5,858 nucleotides of DNA from Gemmatimonadota bacterium (GCA_026713345.1 JAPOOQ010000261.1:1-5858), one strand, 5' to 3'; counted from the stretch's first letter, positions 1 through 5,595 are shown. Notes: generated from the letters alone by a model not told the origin. Numbers and translations: made by a program.

Positions 1-6
1 AGGAGT

Positions 7-90
7 GATGGAGCCGTCCGTCCCACCCCTCGCCCGCCGGAACCCCTCCCCCCAGCCCTCTCCCCCCAAGGGAGAGGGGGGCGGATCGGC
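7..90 (+). repeat. Diverged REP-like palindromic unit U1
   Basis: The core is an inverted repeat, CCCTCTCCC (56-64) and GGGAGAGGG (70-78), around a 5-nt loop. It is preceded by a C-rich lead-in and followed by GCGGATCGGC. Much of the unit recurs at 188-275, starting with the same 18 bases (7-24 and 188-205). It belongs to the same family as the palindromes near 5000-5745 but carries a GGATCGGC tail rather than GATCAGATCCGGCTC. Function is unknown. The extended arms could make a long hairpin in RNA or single-stranded DNA. Confidence 0.75.
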
Positions 91-176
91 CCGCCCCCCC
101 CCCCCCCCCCCCACCCCCCCCCCCCGCCCCCAGCGGCGGCGGAGGGCGAGGGCGCGGCGCCCCCCCCCCCACCTGC
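91..176. repeat. Low-complexity C-rich homopolymer tract
   Basis: There is a run of 19 C (94-112), one A, 12 C (114-125), a short G/C-rich break, then 11 C (160-170). It lies exactly between two copies of the palindromic unit. On the opposite strand these are long G runs able to form quadruplexes. Equally, a C tract of this kind between repeats may be a consensus error from reads that could not be resolved in the repeat. No coding signal is seen. Confidence 0.7.
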
Positions 177-187
177 GCTCGAGAGTG

Positions 188-275
188 GATGGAGCCGTCC
201 GTCCCCCCCCTCGGGCGCCCGGAACCCCTCACCCCAACCCTCTCCCACAAGGGGAGAGGGGGACGGATCGGCTCG
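188..275 (+). repeat. REP-like palindromic unit U2
   Basis: The core hairpin is CCCTCTCCC (238-246) with GGGAGAGGG (252-260) and loop ACAAG. An outer arm GCCGTCCGTCCCCC (194-207) is nearly complementary to the 3' end GGGGGACGGATCGGC (258-272), so the whole unit is a nested imperfect palindrome. It is a direct repeat of 7-90, offset by about 181 bp. Confidence 0.75.
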
Positions 276-352
276 CCGGCCAAGTCGGAGAGCGAGAGGG
301 GGCCGGATCGGCTTGCCGACCCAGCCAGAGGGGGAGAGGGGGACGGATCGGG
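251..352 (+). repeat. Three 40-bp tandem repeats
   Basis: The motif GAGAGGGGGACGGATCGG, with one A/C variant, occurs at 254, 294 and 334, a period of exactly 40 bp. Each of the first two is followed by CTCGCC or CTTGCC. These look like tandem copies of the right half of the palindromic unit without its left arm, as expected from slippage or unequal recombination of U2. A period of 40 with no unique spacer argues against a CRISPR array. Confidence 0.7.
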
Positions 353-393
353 CCCCGGAACAGCCCCGAAATCCCGGACTGTGATAGCGCCGC

Positions 394-418
394 GAACGTT
401 CCGATCGCTGTTCGGAAC
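394..418. promoter_or_regulatory. Nested inverted repeat upstream of gene 1
   Basis: GTTCCGA (398-404) and TCGGAAC (412-418) form a perfect 7-bp inverted repeat with a 7-nt spacer. GAACGTTC (394-401) is itself an 8-bp palindrome overlapping the left arm. The element ends 8 bp before the first ATG of the secreted protein gene and overlaps where a promoter would lie, so an operator is plausible. The GAAC/GTTC half-sites resemble those of Gram-positive LexA boxes, but the spacing does not fit one. No regulator can be named. Confidence 0.35.
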
Positions 419-426
419 ACCGCGCT

Positions 427-1662
427 ATGCTCGCCGCCATGAAGCGGGCCGTCGTACTCGGGCTCCTCGCCGTCCTCGCCGCGGGGAGCGCGGTCACCGC
501 CTTCGCCGCCACACGCACCGTCGAGACCAGCGTCACCATCGAGGTCGAGCTGTGGGTCGACACCAGCACCTCCTCGGCCTACGTGAGCACCCGCCACGAG
601 GGCGAGGAGTGGACCACCCACGACTTCCGTATCCCGCTCCGGCCCGCACCCGCACCGTCCAGGCTGCTTGTCGGCGGGCCCGTGAGCCTCACCCTGCCCG
701 TCACCGTCGAGGTCGAGGGCGCGGCGCCCGAGGAGATCCCGTTCACGCCCCTCGATCCCGCCGTCCCGCACCTCGCGCCCGGCGAGGCGCCGTCGGGGCG
801 CGCGACGTGCTGCACGGTGCGAGGGATGTCGGACCAGCGAGCGAAGCAGCGTGCGGTCGCGGCGGAGATGCGCAGGGTGATCGCCTACGCGGAGACGAAC
901 CTCGGCCTGACGCACGAGGGGCCGATCACGATCAACATCTCGCACACGCCCCGCGGCCTGCTCGTGCGCTACGAGGACGCGTTCGGCGTGGAGCTCGAGG
1001 AGCTGCCGAGCGAGTGCTCGTTCCAGCGGGGCACGCACATGTTCTTCGGCCCCTCGTGCCGCACGGACAGCGATGCGATCGCGCGCGAGTGGATCCGACG
1101 CGCGGTGGACGCGCCGTACATCGGCGCGCGCTGGGTGGGCGTCGCGACGTTCGAGTACCACTGGGCGCTCTACCAGCGGGGCGAGCCGCCCACGGTGCGC
1201 GACGACCGCTACCGCTCGGCCGTCTTCCACCAGCCCGCCACCAGCTTCCGCCAGGGCCGCGCGCACGAGGACCTGATGGCGGCCGCCGCGCTCTACGCCA
1301 TCGAGTCGTACGGGTCGTTCGAGGATTGGCTGGCGTTCTACGAGGACGTGCGCGAGGGCGCGGAGGTGCACGCGGCGTTCGAGGCGACGTTCGGCGTCTC
1401 GCTGCTGCGCTTCTACGGGGAGTTCGAGGCGTGGGCGGCGCGCGAGCAGGCGAACATGCGCGTGCTGGCGTACGGGTCGTGCCGCGAGGCGGCGCGCTAC
1501 ATCGTGCCGAGGTCGTTCGCGGACGGCGGCGGCTTCCCGGACTTCCGCGTCCCGCTGGAGTACGACGACGACGGCGACGGTTACGTCTGCGAGGCGTACG
1601 CGGGGTTCCCCGAGGATGACCTGATCTGCGTGGTGGCGGACGTCGGTGCATCCGGCAACTAG
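427..1662 (+). CDS. Secreted protein with degenerate peptidase-MA-like region and Excalibur-like C-terminus
   Basis: The product is 411 aa from ATG 427, or 407 aa from ATG 439. The inner start gives a cleaner Sec signal peptide: MKR, a hydrophobic stretch, and a cleavage site near AFA|AT (residue 27 of the long form). No Shine-Dalgarno precedes either start. Residues about 32-98 form a beta-rich region. Residues about 135-340 read like a peptidase MA-type gluzincin: a helix with A-R-E-W-I-R-R (219-225) where HExxH is expected, then R-W-V-G-V-A-T-F-E-Y (235-244) where W-L-x-E-G-x-A-x-Y is expected. A final helix pair follows (YGSFEDW to FYGEFEAW, 295-336), typical of that family. Both zinc histidines and the third ligand Glu are missing, so it is probably not a peptidase. 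Residues 352-389 (C352, then DxDxDGxxCE at 380-389) match the Excalibur Ca-binding pattern. Likely an extracellular binding or structural protein. The export call is firm, the gluzincin ancestry moderate, and the role unknown. Confidence 0.85.
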   Translation: MLAAMKRAVVLGLLAVLAAGSAVTAFAATRTVETSVTIEVELWVDTSTSSAYVSTRHEGEEWTTHDFRIPLRPAPAPSRLLVGGPVSLTLPVTVEVEGAAPEEIPFTPLDPAVPHLAPGEAPSGRATCCTVRGMSDQRAKQRAVAAEMRRVIAYAETNLGLTHEGPITINISHTPRGLLVRYEDAFGVELEELPSECSFQRGTHMFFGPSCRTDSDAIAREWIRRAVDAPYIGARWVGVATFEYHWALYQRGEPPTVRDDRYRSAVFHQPATSFRQGRAHEDLMAAAALYAIESYGSFEDWLAFYEDVREGAEVHAAFEATFGVSLLRFYGEFEAWAAREQANMRVLAYGSCREAARYIVPRSFADGGGFPDFRVPLEYDDDGDGYVCEAYAGFPEDDLICVVADVGASGN

Positions 1663-2020
1663 TGCCCACGCTCGACGCTTGCGCGTGCCTGCGCTATCAA
1701 CGCATGTGAGGAAAACGGGCGGAGACCCCGAGGCGACCTGGTGGGCGGAACGTGCACGGCTCGCCACCCCATTAACCCGATGGCGTCCCCGCGCGTTACT
1801 CCCTATGTGCCGGACTCCCGACCGGGGGCTGGCGCGTGGAAAGGGACCCGGGGACCGAGAGGGCAACGGCGGGACGGCACTTGCGGCGTCCAGCTCGAGC
1901 GGCGGCACAAGCCAGTACCGCGACCGCCCAGACCGGAAACCACCGCGCGAGGAGGGCGATCGACCAGCGCGAAGCGACGGAACACACATCTCTCAGTAAC
2001 TCGAAGGAAGAGAGAACATT
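1663..2020. other. 358-nt gene-free stretch and probable long leader of gene 2
   Basis: No open frame here has a credible start, ribosome binding site or protein-like composition. An imperfect hairpin with one bulge (GGTGGGCG at 1740-1747, CGCCACC at 1762-1768) could end gene 1 transcription but has no T run. A weak -10-like TATGTG (1804-1809) lacks a matching -35. If real, it would give a leader of about 200 nt. The leader is G+C- and purine-rich with short self-complementary runs such as GCTCGAGC. I do not recognise a known riboswitch. Confidence 0.5.
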
Positions 2021-2023
2021 TTG
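2003..2023 (+). promoter_or_regulatory. Ribosome binding site and TTG start of gene 2
   Basis: A purine-rich AAGGAAGAGAG (2004-2014) precedes a TTG codon at 2021. TTG is chosen because it places a charged n-region (SYVRK) directly before the hydrophobic core of the signal peptide and has the only good Shine-Dalgarno nearby. No ATG or GTG nearby does both. Confidence 0.65.
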
Positions 2024-4156
2024 AGTTACGTACGAAAGTTGGGCGCATCCGCACTCGTGATCGCCGCCGCATTCGCGGTAGCGTTCGCCGTGCTAGTGTC
2101 GTCCCCGACGCAGACGGTTGAGGCCGCTGTTCACGACGGGCCCGACGTGTCGGAGGGTGACAATACGGCGCTCACGGGCGCAGACCTCACCAAGAACAAC
2201 GGTGACACCGTCTACATCAGCAACGCCGCCGCCAGTGACGCGGTCTACGTCACCTTCACGATCCAGACCGTGGAGGCAGCCAGCGCGTCGTTCACCCACG
2301 CAAGCGCGAGCGACGATGGGCAGAGCATCACCTGCAACGCCGGCGGTGCCTGTGACGCAGATCCCACCGACACCGGGAGCGCCACGGTCGCACTGAAGAT
2401 CGACGATGACTCGGGCGCTGGCGCTATCTTCGTCAGGCAGGCCACGGTCGCGGCCACACCGGTAGAGGCGCTCGACACGATCACTGTCGTCGTCGCGCAG
2501 GTGCCGACGAGGCTGACGGCCAAGCCGGTCGACGCGTCGATTAACTCGGGCCAGGGCGCTGCCGATCCCGGCACGACGTACCTCGACATCCGGCTGCTCG
2601 ACGCGAACAACAAGGGCATCGCGGACACGGCGATCACGATCGTCTCGACGCGCGCCCTGCTGTCGCGGCCGGCGGACGTCGACGGTGTGTCGCCTCTGGT
2701 GCGGACGTTCAATACCGAGGAGGTGACCGTCGGGTCCATCGCCGATGGCACGGCCGCGGCTCTCGCTGGGACCGCAACCACCAGCGAGGACGCTCGGGCT
2801 GACGACGAGACCAATCCCGACGTTGACACGGCTGGCTGGGTACGCGTGGCTGTGACCGGTGGCGGCGCGCCCGGCGTCTCCACGATCACCGTGACGGCTG
2901 GCGAGCTGAGCACGACAACCGAAGTCGTCCTGCACGGGGGGGCCAAGAACCTCGCGGCCGAGGCGGAGCAGTCCGCCATCGAGCTGAACGGGATGACCAA
3001 CATCGTCGTGACTGTGACGGACTCCGGTGGAAACCCCGTCAAGGACGCGCGTGTCAGCATCAAGGGCAAGGGCGGCATCGTTCCGCCGGCGCAGGGCGAC
3101 ACTGCGGTCGCTGCCGTGGTCAACGTCAACAAGGACGGCGGCACGATCGGCGCGCTGACCGACAAGGGTGACATCCCGGCCTGTGGCGATGTCGCGGAGG
3201 TTGAGGCTGACGACACGACGACTCCGCCTACGGTCGGAGTGGCCGAGTCAACCGGTACCAACGACGCCGGCCAGTGCGTCGTCAAGGTGACCGCGACCGA
3301 CAACACCGGCACGGACAATGACGCGGCCCGCGGGACCCACACGATTACACTCGTGTCGGGCAGCTCGGGTGTCGCTCCCAGGGGTGTCGACGAGGTCGTG
3401 GTTGAGATCCAGGTCGGCGGCGCGCCGGCGAGCATCGAGAGCGACGCTCCCGAGCGGATCGACCCGTCTGATGAGCTCACGGTGAACGTCACCGTGCTCG
3501 ACGACGAAGGTGTCCGCGTGGGCGCGGTGTTCGTCGAGGTCATCAAGACCGATGGCCCCGGAGCGATCATCGCTGACACGCAGGCCAAGACCTCCGACGG
3601 TCGCGCGAGCTTCACGTACCTCGCATCGTCCAGGCCGGACGTTGCGGAGTTCCTCGTGCGGACCTACAACGCGAACGCAGACGGGACGCGGGGCTCCACC
3701 GTCACGGCGAAGCTCCCGATCATCGTCGAGATCGCGGAAGAGGTCGTGGAGCCTGAGCCGGTCGTCGAGGAAGAGCCGGTCGTTGAGGAAGAGCCCGAGC
3801 CGGTCGTCGAGGAGGCTCCGTCGCTGAGCATCCCGTCTGCTGACCTCGGTCTCGTGCTGGGCGTCTTCAGTGGCGGCACTGTCGATGAGCTCAAGGCCGC
3901 GGTCGCCGCGGTCTGCGCCAACGACGGCGTGGTCATCTGGAGCACGCCAGGTAGTGGCGGCCCTGTCAGCATGAGCCCGGCGGCTCCGGACGTCATCAAC
4001 GCCGGCTTCGGTCGCGCGTACCCTGACGGTCTCCCGAGCCCCACTGCTCTCCAGATCGTGGACTGCGGCGGCGCGCCGGAGGCCATGGACGGCATGGAAG
4101 AGACCGGGAACGGTATGGAAGAGACCGGGAACGGTGGCGAGGAGAACGGCGGCTAG
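2021..4156 (+). CDS. Large secreted surface protein with tandem invasin/Big-like Ig domains
   Basis: The protein is 711 aa. Residues 1-35 are a Sec signal peptide (VRK, a long Ala/Val core, cleavage near VEA|A). An N-terminal beta-rich region (37-160) is followed by about three Ig-like modules: about 162-304, 308-466 and 468-570. Typical Big_1/invasin signatures are IRLLDANNKGIADTAITI (190-207), VVTVTDSGGNPVKDARVSI (329-347) and VTVLDDEGVRVGAVFVEV (490-507). Likely disulfides are C105-C111 and C388-C419. A rigid Glu/Pro/Val linker (573-600) leads to a C-terminal globular region (601-685) with C632 and C682, then an acidic Met/Gly tail (686-711) with two GMEETGN repeats. There is no C-terminal membrane segment or LPXTG motif, so it is either released or held non-covalently. 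A structural, adhesive or S-layer-like role is inferred from architecture only. It is probably co-transcribed with the next gene, 114 nt downstream. Confidence 0.9.
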   Translation: MSYVRKLGASALVIAAAFAVAFAVLVSSPTQTVEAAVHDGPDVSEGDNTALTGADLTKNNGDTVYISNAAASDAVYVTFTIQTVEAASASFTHASASDDGQSITCNAGGACDADPTDTGSATVALKIDDDSGAGAIFVRQATVAATPVEALDTITVVVAQVPTRLTAKPVDASINSGQGAADPGTTYLDIRLLDANNKGIADTAITIVSTRALLSRPADVDGVSPLVRTFNTEEVTVGSIADGTAAALAGTATTSEDARADDETNPDVDTAGWVRVAVTGGGAPGVSTITVTAGELSTTTEVVLHGGAKNLAAEAEQSAIELNGMTNIVVTVTDSGGNPVKDARVSIKGKGGIVPPAQGDTAVAAVVNVNKDGGTIGALTDKGDIPACGDVAEVEADDTTTPPTVGVAESTGTNDAGQCVVKVTATDNTGTDNDAARGTHTITLVSGSSGVAPRGVDEVVVEIQVGGAPASIESDAPERIDPSDELTVNVTVLDDEGVRVGAVFVEVIKTDGPGAIIADTQAKTSDGRASFTYLASSRPDVAEFLVRTYNANADGTRGSTVTAKLPIIVEIAEEVVEPEPVVEEEPVVEEEPEPVVEEAPSLSIPSADLGLVLGVFSGGTVDELKAAVAAVCANDGVVIWSTPGSGGPVSMSPAAPDVINAGFGRAYPDGLPSPTALQIVDCGGAPEAMDGMEETGNGMEETGNGGEENGG
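3755..3814 (+). repeat. 18-bp tandem repeat coding the Glu/Pro/Val linker
   Basis: GAGCCGGTCGTCGAGGAA and close variants occur at 3755, 3773 and 3797, encoding EPVVEE units. The third unit is preceded by a 6-bp GAGCCC insertion. It encodes a stiff, negatively charged stalk between the Ig-like modules and the C-terminal region. Copy number is likely to vary between strains. Confidence 0.8.
4091..4132 (+). repeat. Two 21-bp tandem repeats at the 3' end of gene 2
   Basis: Units at 4091-4111 and 4112-4132 differ by one base (GGC or GGT at the first codon) and encode GMEETGN twice. A shorter degenerate continuation (GGEENGG) runs to the stop. Near-identity at DNA level suggests a recent duplication. 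Confidence 0.85.
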
Positions 4157-4170
4157 CCCGCTGATCACCT

Positions 4171-4191
4171 TGCTACCGCACCTCGGTAGCA
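4171..4191 (+). terminator. Short hairpin just after gene 2
   Basis: TGCTACCG (4171-4178) and CGGTAGCA (4184-4191) form a perfect 8-bp stem with loop CACCT, 15 nt after the stop codon. No T run follows, so it may stabilise the 3' end or attenuate transcription rather than terminate it fully. Confidence 0.5.
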
Positions 4192-4198
4192 CGAGCGA

Positions 4199-4232
4199 CC
4201 CCCGCGTTCCGGCTCCGGCCGGAGCGCGGGGG
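4199..4232 (+). terminator. Strong 15-bp hairpin with UNCG-type loop between genes 2 and 3
   Basis: CCCCCGCGTTCCGGC (4199-4213) pairs with GCCGGAGCGCGGGGG (4218-4232), giving 15 bp including one G-U wobble. The loop is UCCG closed by C-G, the stable UNCG tetraloop pattern. The sequence after it (GGCGCGTTC) has no T run. It lies 25 nt before the ribosome binding site of gene 3. It could be a partial terminator, a Rho-independent-like stop, or an RNase barrier that sets unequal expression of the two genes. Confidence 0.6.
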
Positions 4233-4257
4233 GCGCGTTCAATCCGGACCACCAGGC

Positions 4258-4263
4258 AAGGAG
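4258..4263 (+). promoter_or_regulatory. Shine-Dalgarno site of gene 3
   Basis: AAGGAG lies 7 nt before the ATG at 4271, an ideal spacing. It fixes the start and shows that strong Shine-Dalgarno initiation is used in this genome, unlike at genes 1 and 4 of the window. Confidence 0.8.
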
Positions 4264-4270
4264 AAACTGA

Positions 4271-4888
4271 ATGAATCTTGCGAAGGGACCGGCCCGCCTC
4301 GGGTTCGTCGCTGCGCTGCTCGCCCTCCTGCTCGCCCCGATGGCAATCGGTGTGAACACGGCGTCGGCGCAGGGTGTTCCCGCCCGCTACTACGGCTTTG
4401 GCGTGGCGGACGGCGCGAGCGTCACCGCCTCAGTCAACGACGTGGAGGGCGGCTCTTACACCGTGGAGGCCGACACTGATGGCTTCTGGGACATCCAGAT
4501 CGGCGCCGACGCCGAGTGCAGCCCGGTTGAGGGCGACACCGTTGCGTTCGCCATCGACGGTGATGCCGCCGAGCAGACCGTCGAGTACCGGCAAGGTGGG
4601 TTCCCAGACGACCGCCAGGCCGGCATCACCCTCACCGTCGCCGCCATGGACGACGGCGACGGCATGGACGAGGGCGATGGCATGGATGAGGGCGACGGCA
4701 TGGACGAAGGCGACGGCATGGACGAAGGCGACGGCATGGACTCCATGACCCCGGGCGACAAGGGCGACACCGGCAACGCCGGCCTCGTCACCCAGTCCGG
4801 CACCTCGGCCCTCGCGGTCCTCGCGCTCGGCGTGCTCGCGCTCGCCGGCGTTGCGGGTGCCCGCACCGTCACCGGCCGCATCGACTAA
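4271..4888 (+). CDS. Tail-anchored surface protein with acidic MDEGDG repeat
   Basis: The protein is 205 aa. Residues 1-33 are a signal peptide (K5, R9, a Leu/Ala core, cleavage at ASA|Q). Residues 35-123 form one beta-sandwich-like domain (YYGFGVADGASVTASVN, then GDTVAFAIDGDAAEQTVEY), resembling carboxypeptidase-regulatory/Ig-like surface domains I associate with Chloroflexota. Residues 126-155 are five MD(D/E)GDG hexapeptides, strongly acidic and possibly Ca-binding. After PGDKGDTGNAGL comes a hydrophobic segment (about 178-197) and a short tail RTVTGRID. This layout resembles a sortase-type or archaeosortase/exosortase-type sorting tail, but no canonical LPXTG is present, so simple membrane anchoring is equally possible. 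It is followed by a strong terminator, so it is the last gene of its transcript. It may anchor the neighbouring Ig-like protein; that is inference. Confidence 0.87.
   Translation: MNLAKGPARLGFVAALLALLLAPMAIGVNTASAQGVPARYYGFGVADGASVTASVNDVEGGSYTVEADTDGFWDIQIGADAECSPVEGDTVAFAIDGDAAEQTVEYRQGGFPDDRQAGITLTVAAMDDGDGMDEGDGMDEGDGMDEGDGMDEGDGMDSMTPGDKGDTGNAGLVTQSGTSALAVLALGVLALAGVAGARTVTGRID
4646..4735 (+). repeat. Five 18-bp tandem repeats coding MDEGDG
   Basis: ATG codons recur at 4646, 4664, 4682, 4700 and 4718, each opening an 18-bp unit (ATGGACGAGGGCGACGGC and close variants). The first unit has GAC in place of GAG/GAA at codon 2. All units stay in frame. The near-identical bases point to slippage, so copy number is likely variable. 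Confidence 0.9.
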
Positions 4889-4905
4889 CCTTCGGCGCCC
4901 CCGCG

Positions 4906-4919
4906 GAGCCCTCGGGCTC
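4906..4919 (+). other. Small hairpin before the terminator
   Basis: GAGCCC (4906-4911) pairs with GGGCTC (4914-4919) around two bases, in effect a CUCG tetraloop. It lies between the stop of gene 3 and the main terminator and may help end-processing. The 10-mer CGGAGCCCTC at its left arm recurs exactly at 5000-5009, the edge of the repeat block. Confidence 0.35.
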
Positions 4920-4937
4920 TTCCGGGAAGCTGACTGC

Positions 4938-4969
4938 GAAGGGCCCCCCAACCGGGGGGCCCTTCCTTG
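4938..4969 (+). terminator. Rho-independent-type terminator of gene 3
   Basis: GAAGGGCCCCCC (4938-4949) pairs perfectly with GGGGGGCCCTTC (4954-4965) around loop AACC, followed by CTTG. The T run is weak, but a perfect 12-bp G+C-rich stem 49 nt after the stop is a convincing terminator. It separates the surface-protein genes from the repeat/nuclease region. Confidence 0.85.
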
Positions 4970-4999
4970 TGTCTCCGGCCTGGCGTCTGCGGGACTCCT

Positions 5000-5053
5000 C
5001 GGAGCCCTCACCCTGGCCCTCTCCTTGCAGGGAGAGGGGATCAGACTCCGGCT
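5000..5053 (+). repeat. REP-like palindrome L1 (+ orientation)
   Basis: CGGAGCCCTCACCCT is followed by stem CCCTCTCC (5017-5024) and GGAGAGGG (5031-5038), then the tail GATCAGACTCCGGCTC. It is the first unit of the left block flanking the DUF559 gene. The CGGAGCCC edge is also present at the start of the right block. Confidence 0.85.
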
Positions 5054-5098
5054 CCCTCTCCCTTGAGGGAGAGGGCGGGGGTGAGGGGCTCCGGCTCC
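5048..5098 (-). repeat. REP-like palindrome L2 (- orientation)
   Basis: Stem CCCTCTCCC (5054-5062) and GGGAGAGGG (5067-5075) around TTGA, followed by CGGGGGTGAGGGG, which is the reverse complement of the CCCCTCACCC lead-in. The first 41 bases are identical to 5605-5645 in the right block. Confidence 0.9.
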
Positions 5099-5104
5099 CT
5101 CGGG

Positions 5105-5190
5105 CGCCTCCATCAACCCTCGAGCCCGGTTGGGGGGGCGCCCCCTCACCCTAACCCTCTCCCTCAAGGGAGAGGGGATCAGATCCGGCT
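5105..5190 (+). repeat. Shared linker plus REP-like palindrome L3 (+ orientation)
   Basis: A 28-bp linker (5105-5132, containing CATCAACCCTCGAG) matches 5678-5705 with one mismatch. It is followed by the family's cleanest unit: CCCCCTCACCCTAA, stem CCCTCTCCC (5155-5163) and GGGAGAGGG (5168-5176) around TCAA, then GATCAGATCCGGCTC. It ends 36 bp before the DUF559 start codon. Confidence 0.9.
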
Positions 5191-5212
5191 CTCGGGGCGT
5201 CGAGGCACGCGA

Positions 5213-5218
5213 TACAGT
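5213..5218 (+). promoter_or_regulatory. Candidate -10 box for a leaderless DUF559 transcript
   Basis: TACAGT would place the transcription start at about 5225, two bases before the ATG. No convincing -35 is seen, since the upstream sequence is the tail of palindrome L3. If correct, the left repeat forms the upstream half of the promoter. Low confidence. Confidence 0.25.
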
Positions 5219-5226
5219 ACTCAGCG

Positions 5227-5595
5227 ATGGCAGAGCACAACCTGACCGAGCGGGCGCGCGAGCTGCGCAGACAGTCCACCGACGCCGAGCGGATGCTGTG
5301 GTCCAGACTCCGGGACCGCCGCCTGCGCGGCATCAAGTTCCGGAGACAGGCCCAGATAGGGCAGTACATCGTTGACTTCCTGTGCATGGAGCGACGGCTG
5401 ATCATCGAGCTCGACGGCGGCCACCACGCCGACCAGCGGGATTCGGACGATGCCAGGACGCGCGCCCTGGAGTCGGACGGGTTCCGGGTGCTGCGATTCT
5501 GGAACAACGAGGTGCTGCGGGAGCCAGACTCCGTACTCGAAGCGATCTTGCTGCACCTCGATGCCCCGGCGACGGCGGAGCCCCCCTCACCCTAA
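5227..5595 (+). CDS. DUF559 family PD-(D/E)XK-type endonuclease-like protein
   Basis: The 122-aa protein covers the whole DUF559 domain, a Vsr-like member of the restriction-endonuclease fold. It shows T-D-A-E-x-x-L-W-x-x-L-R (18-29), F-R-R-Q-x-x-I-G-x-Y-I-V-D-F (38-51), the core E-L-D-G-G-H-H (61-67), an Arg helix (77-83), and G-F-R-V-L-R-F-W-N-N-E-V (85-96). D50, E61, D63 and H66/H67 are the likely metal or catalytic residues, all intact, so it could be active. No substrate or pathway is established for most members. There is no Shine-Dalgarno, but a TACAGT -10-like box (5213-5218) lies 8 nt before ATG, fitting a leaderless mRNA. The last codons and the TAA stop are supplied by the following repeat. 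The gene is alone, with no methyltransferase or toxin partner nearby, and repeat blocks flank it on both sides. Confidence 0.9.
   Translation: MAEHNLTERARELRRQSTDAERMLWSRLRDRRLRGIKFRRQAQIGQYIVDFLCMERRLIIELDGGHHADQRDSDDARTRALESDGFRVLRFWNNEVLREPDSVLEAILLHLDAPATAEPPSP

Noticed and set aside
251..352. Possible CRISPR array from regular 40-bp spacing
   Set aside because: The units are contiguous with no unique spacers, and they match halves of the local palindromes.
394..418. LexA box
   Set aside because: GAAC and GTTC half-sites are present, but not with the four-base gap of the Gram-positive consensus.
189..1619. 476-aa open frame on the + strand in another frame of gene 1
   Set aside because: It begins inside the palindromic repeats and is dominated by Arg/Gly/Ala, typical of an out-of-frame reading of G+C-rich coding DNA.
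1840..1900. Possible c-di-GMP-I riboswitch (AGGGCAAC and GGGACG boxes)
   Set aside because: The two boxes are only three bases apart, leaving no room for the required helix, and the rest of the consensus is absent.
229..1989. 586-aa open frame on the - strand
   Set aside because: It is a G+C-driven shadow antisense to gene 1. It is Arg-rich, lacks domain-like sequence, and runs through the repeats and the intergenic region.
2245..3615. 456-aa open frame on the - strand
   Set aside because: It is a Ser/Thr/Val-rich shadow of the Ig-like gene. The + strand frame has a signal peptide, ribosome binding site and recognisable domains.
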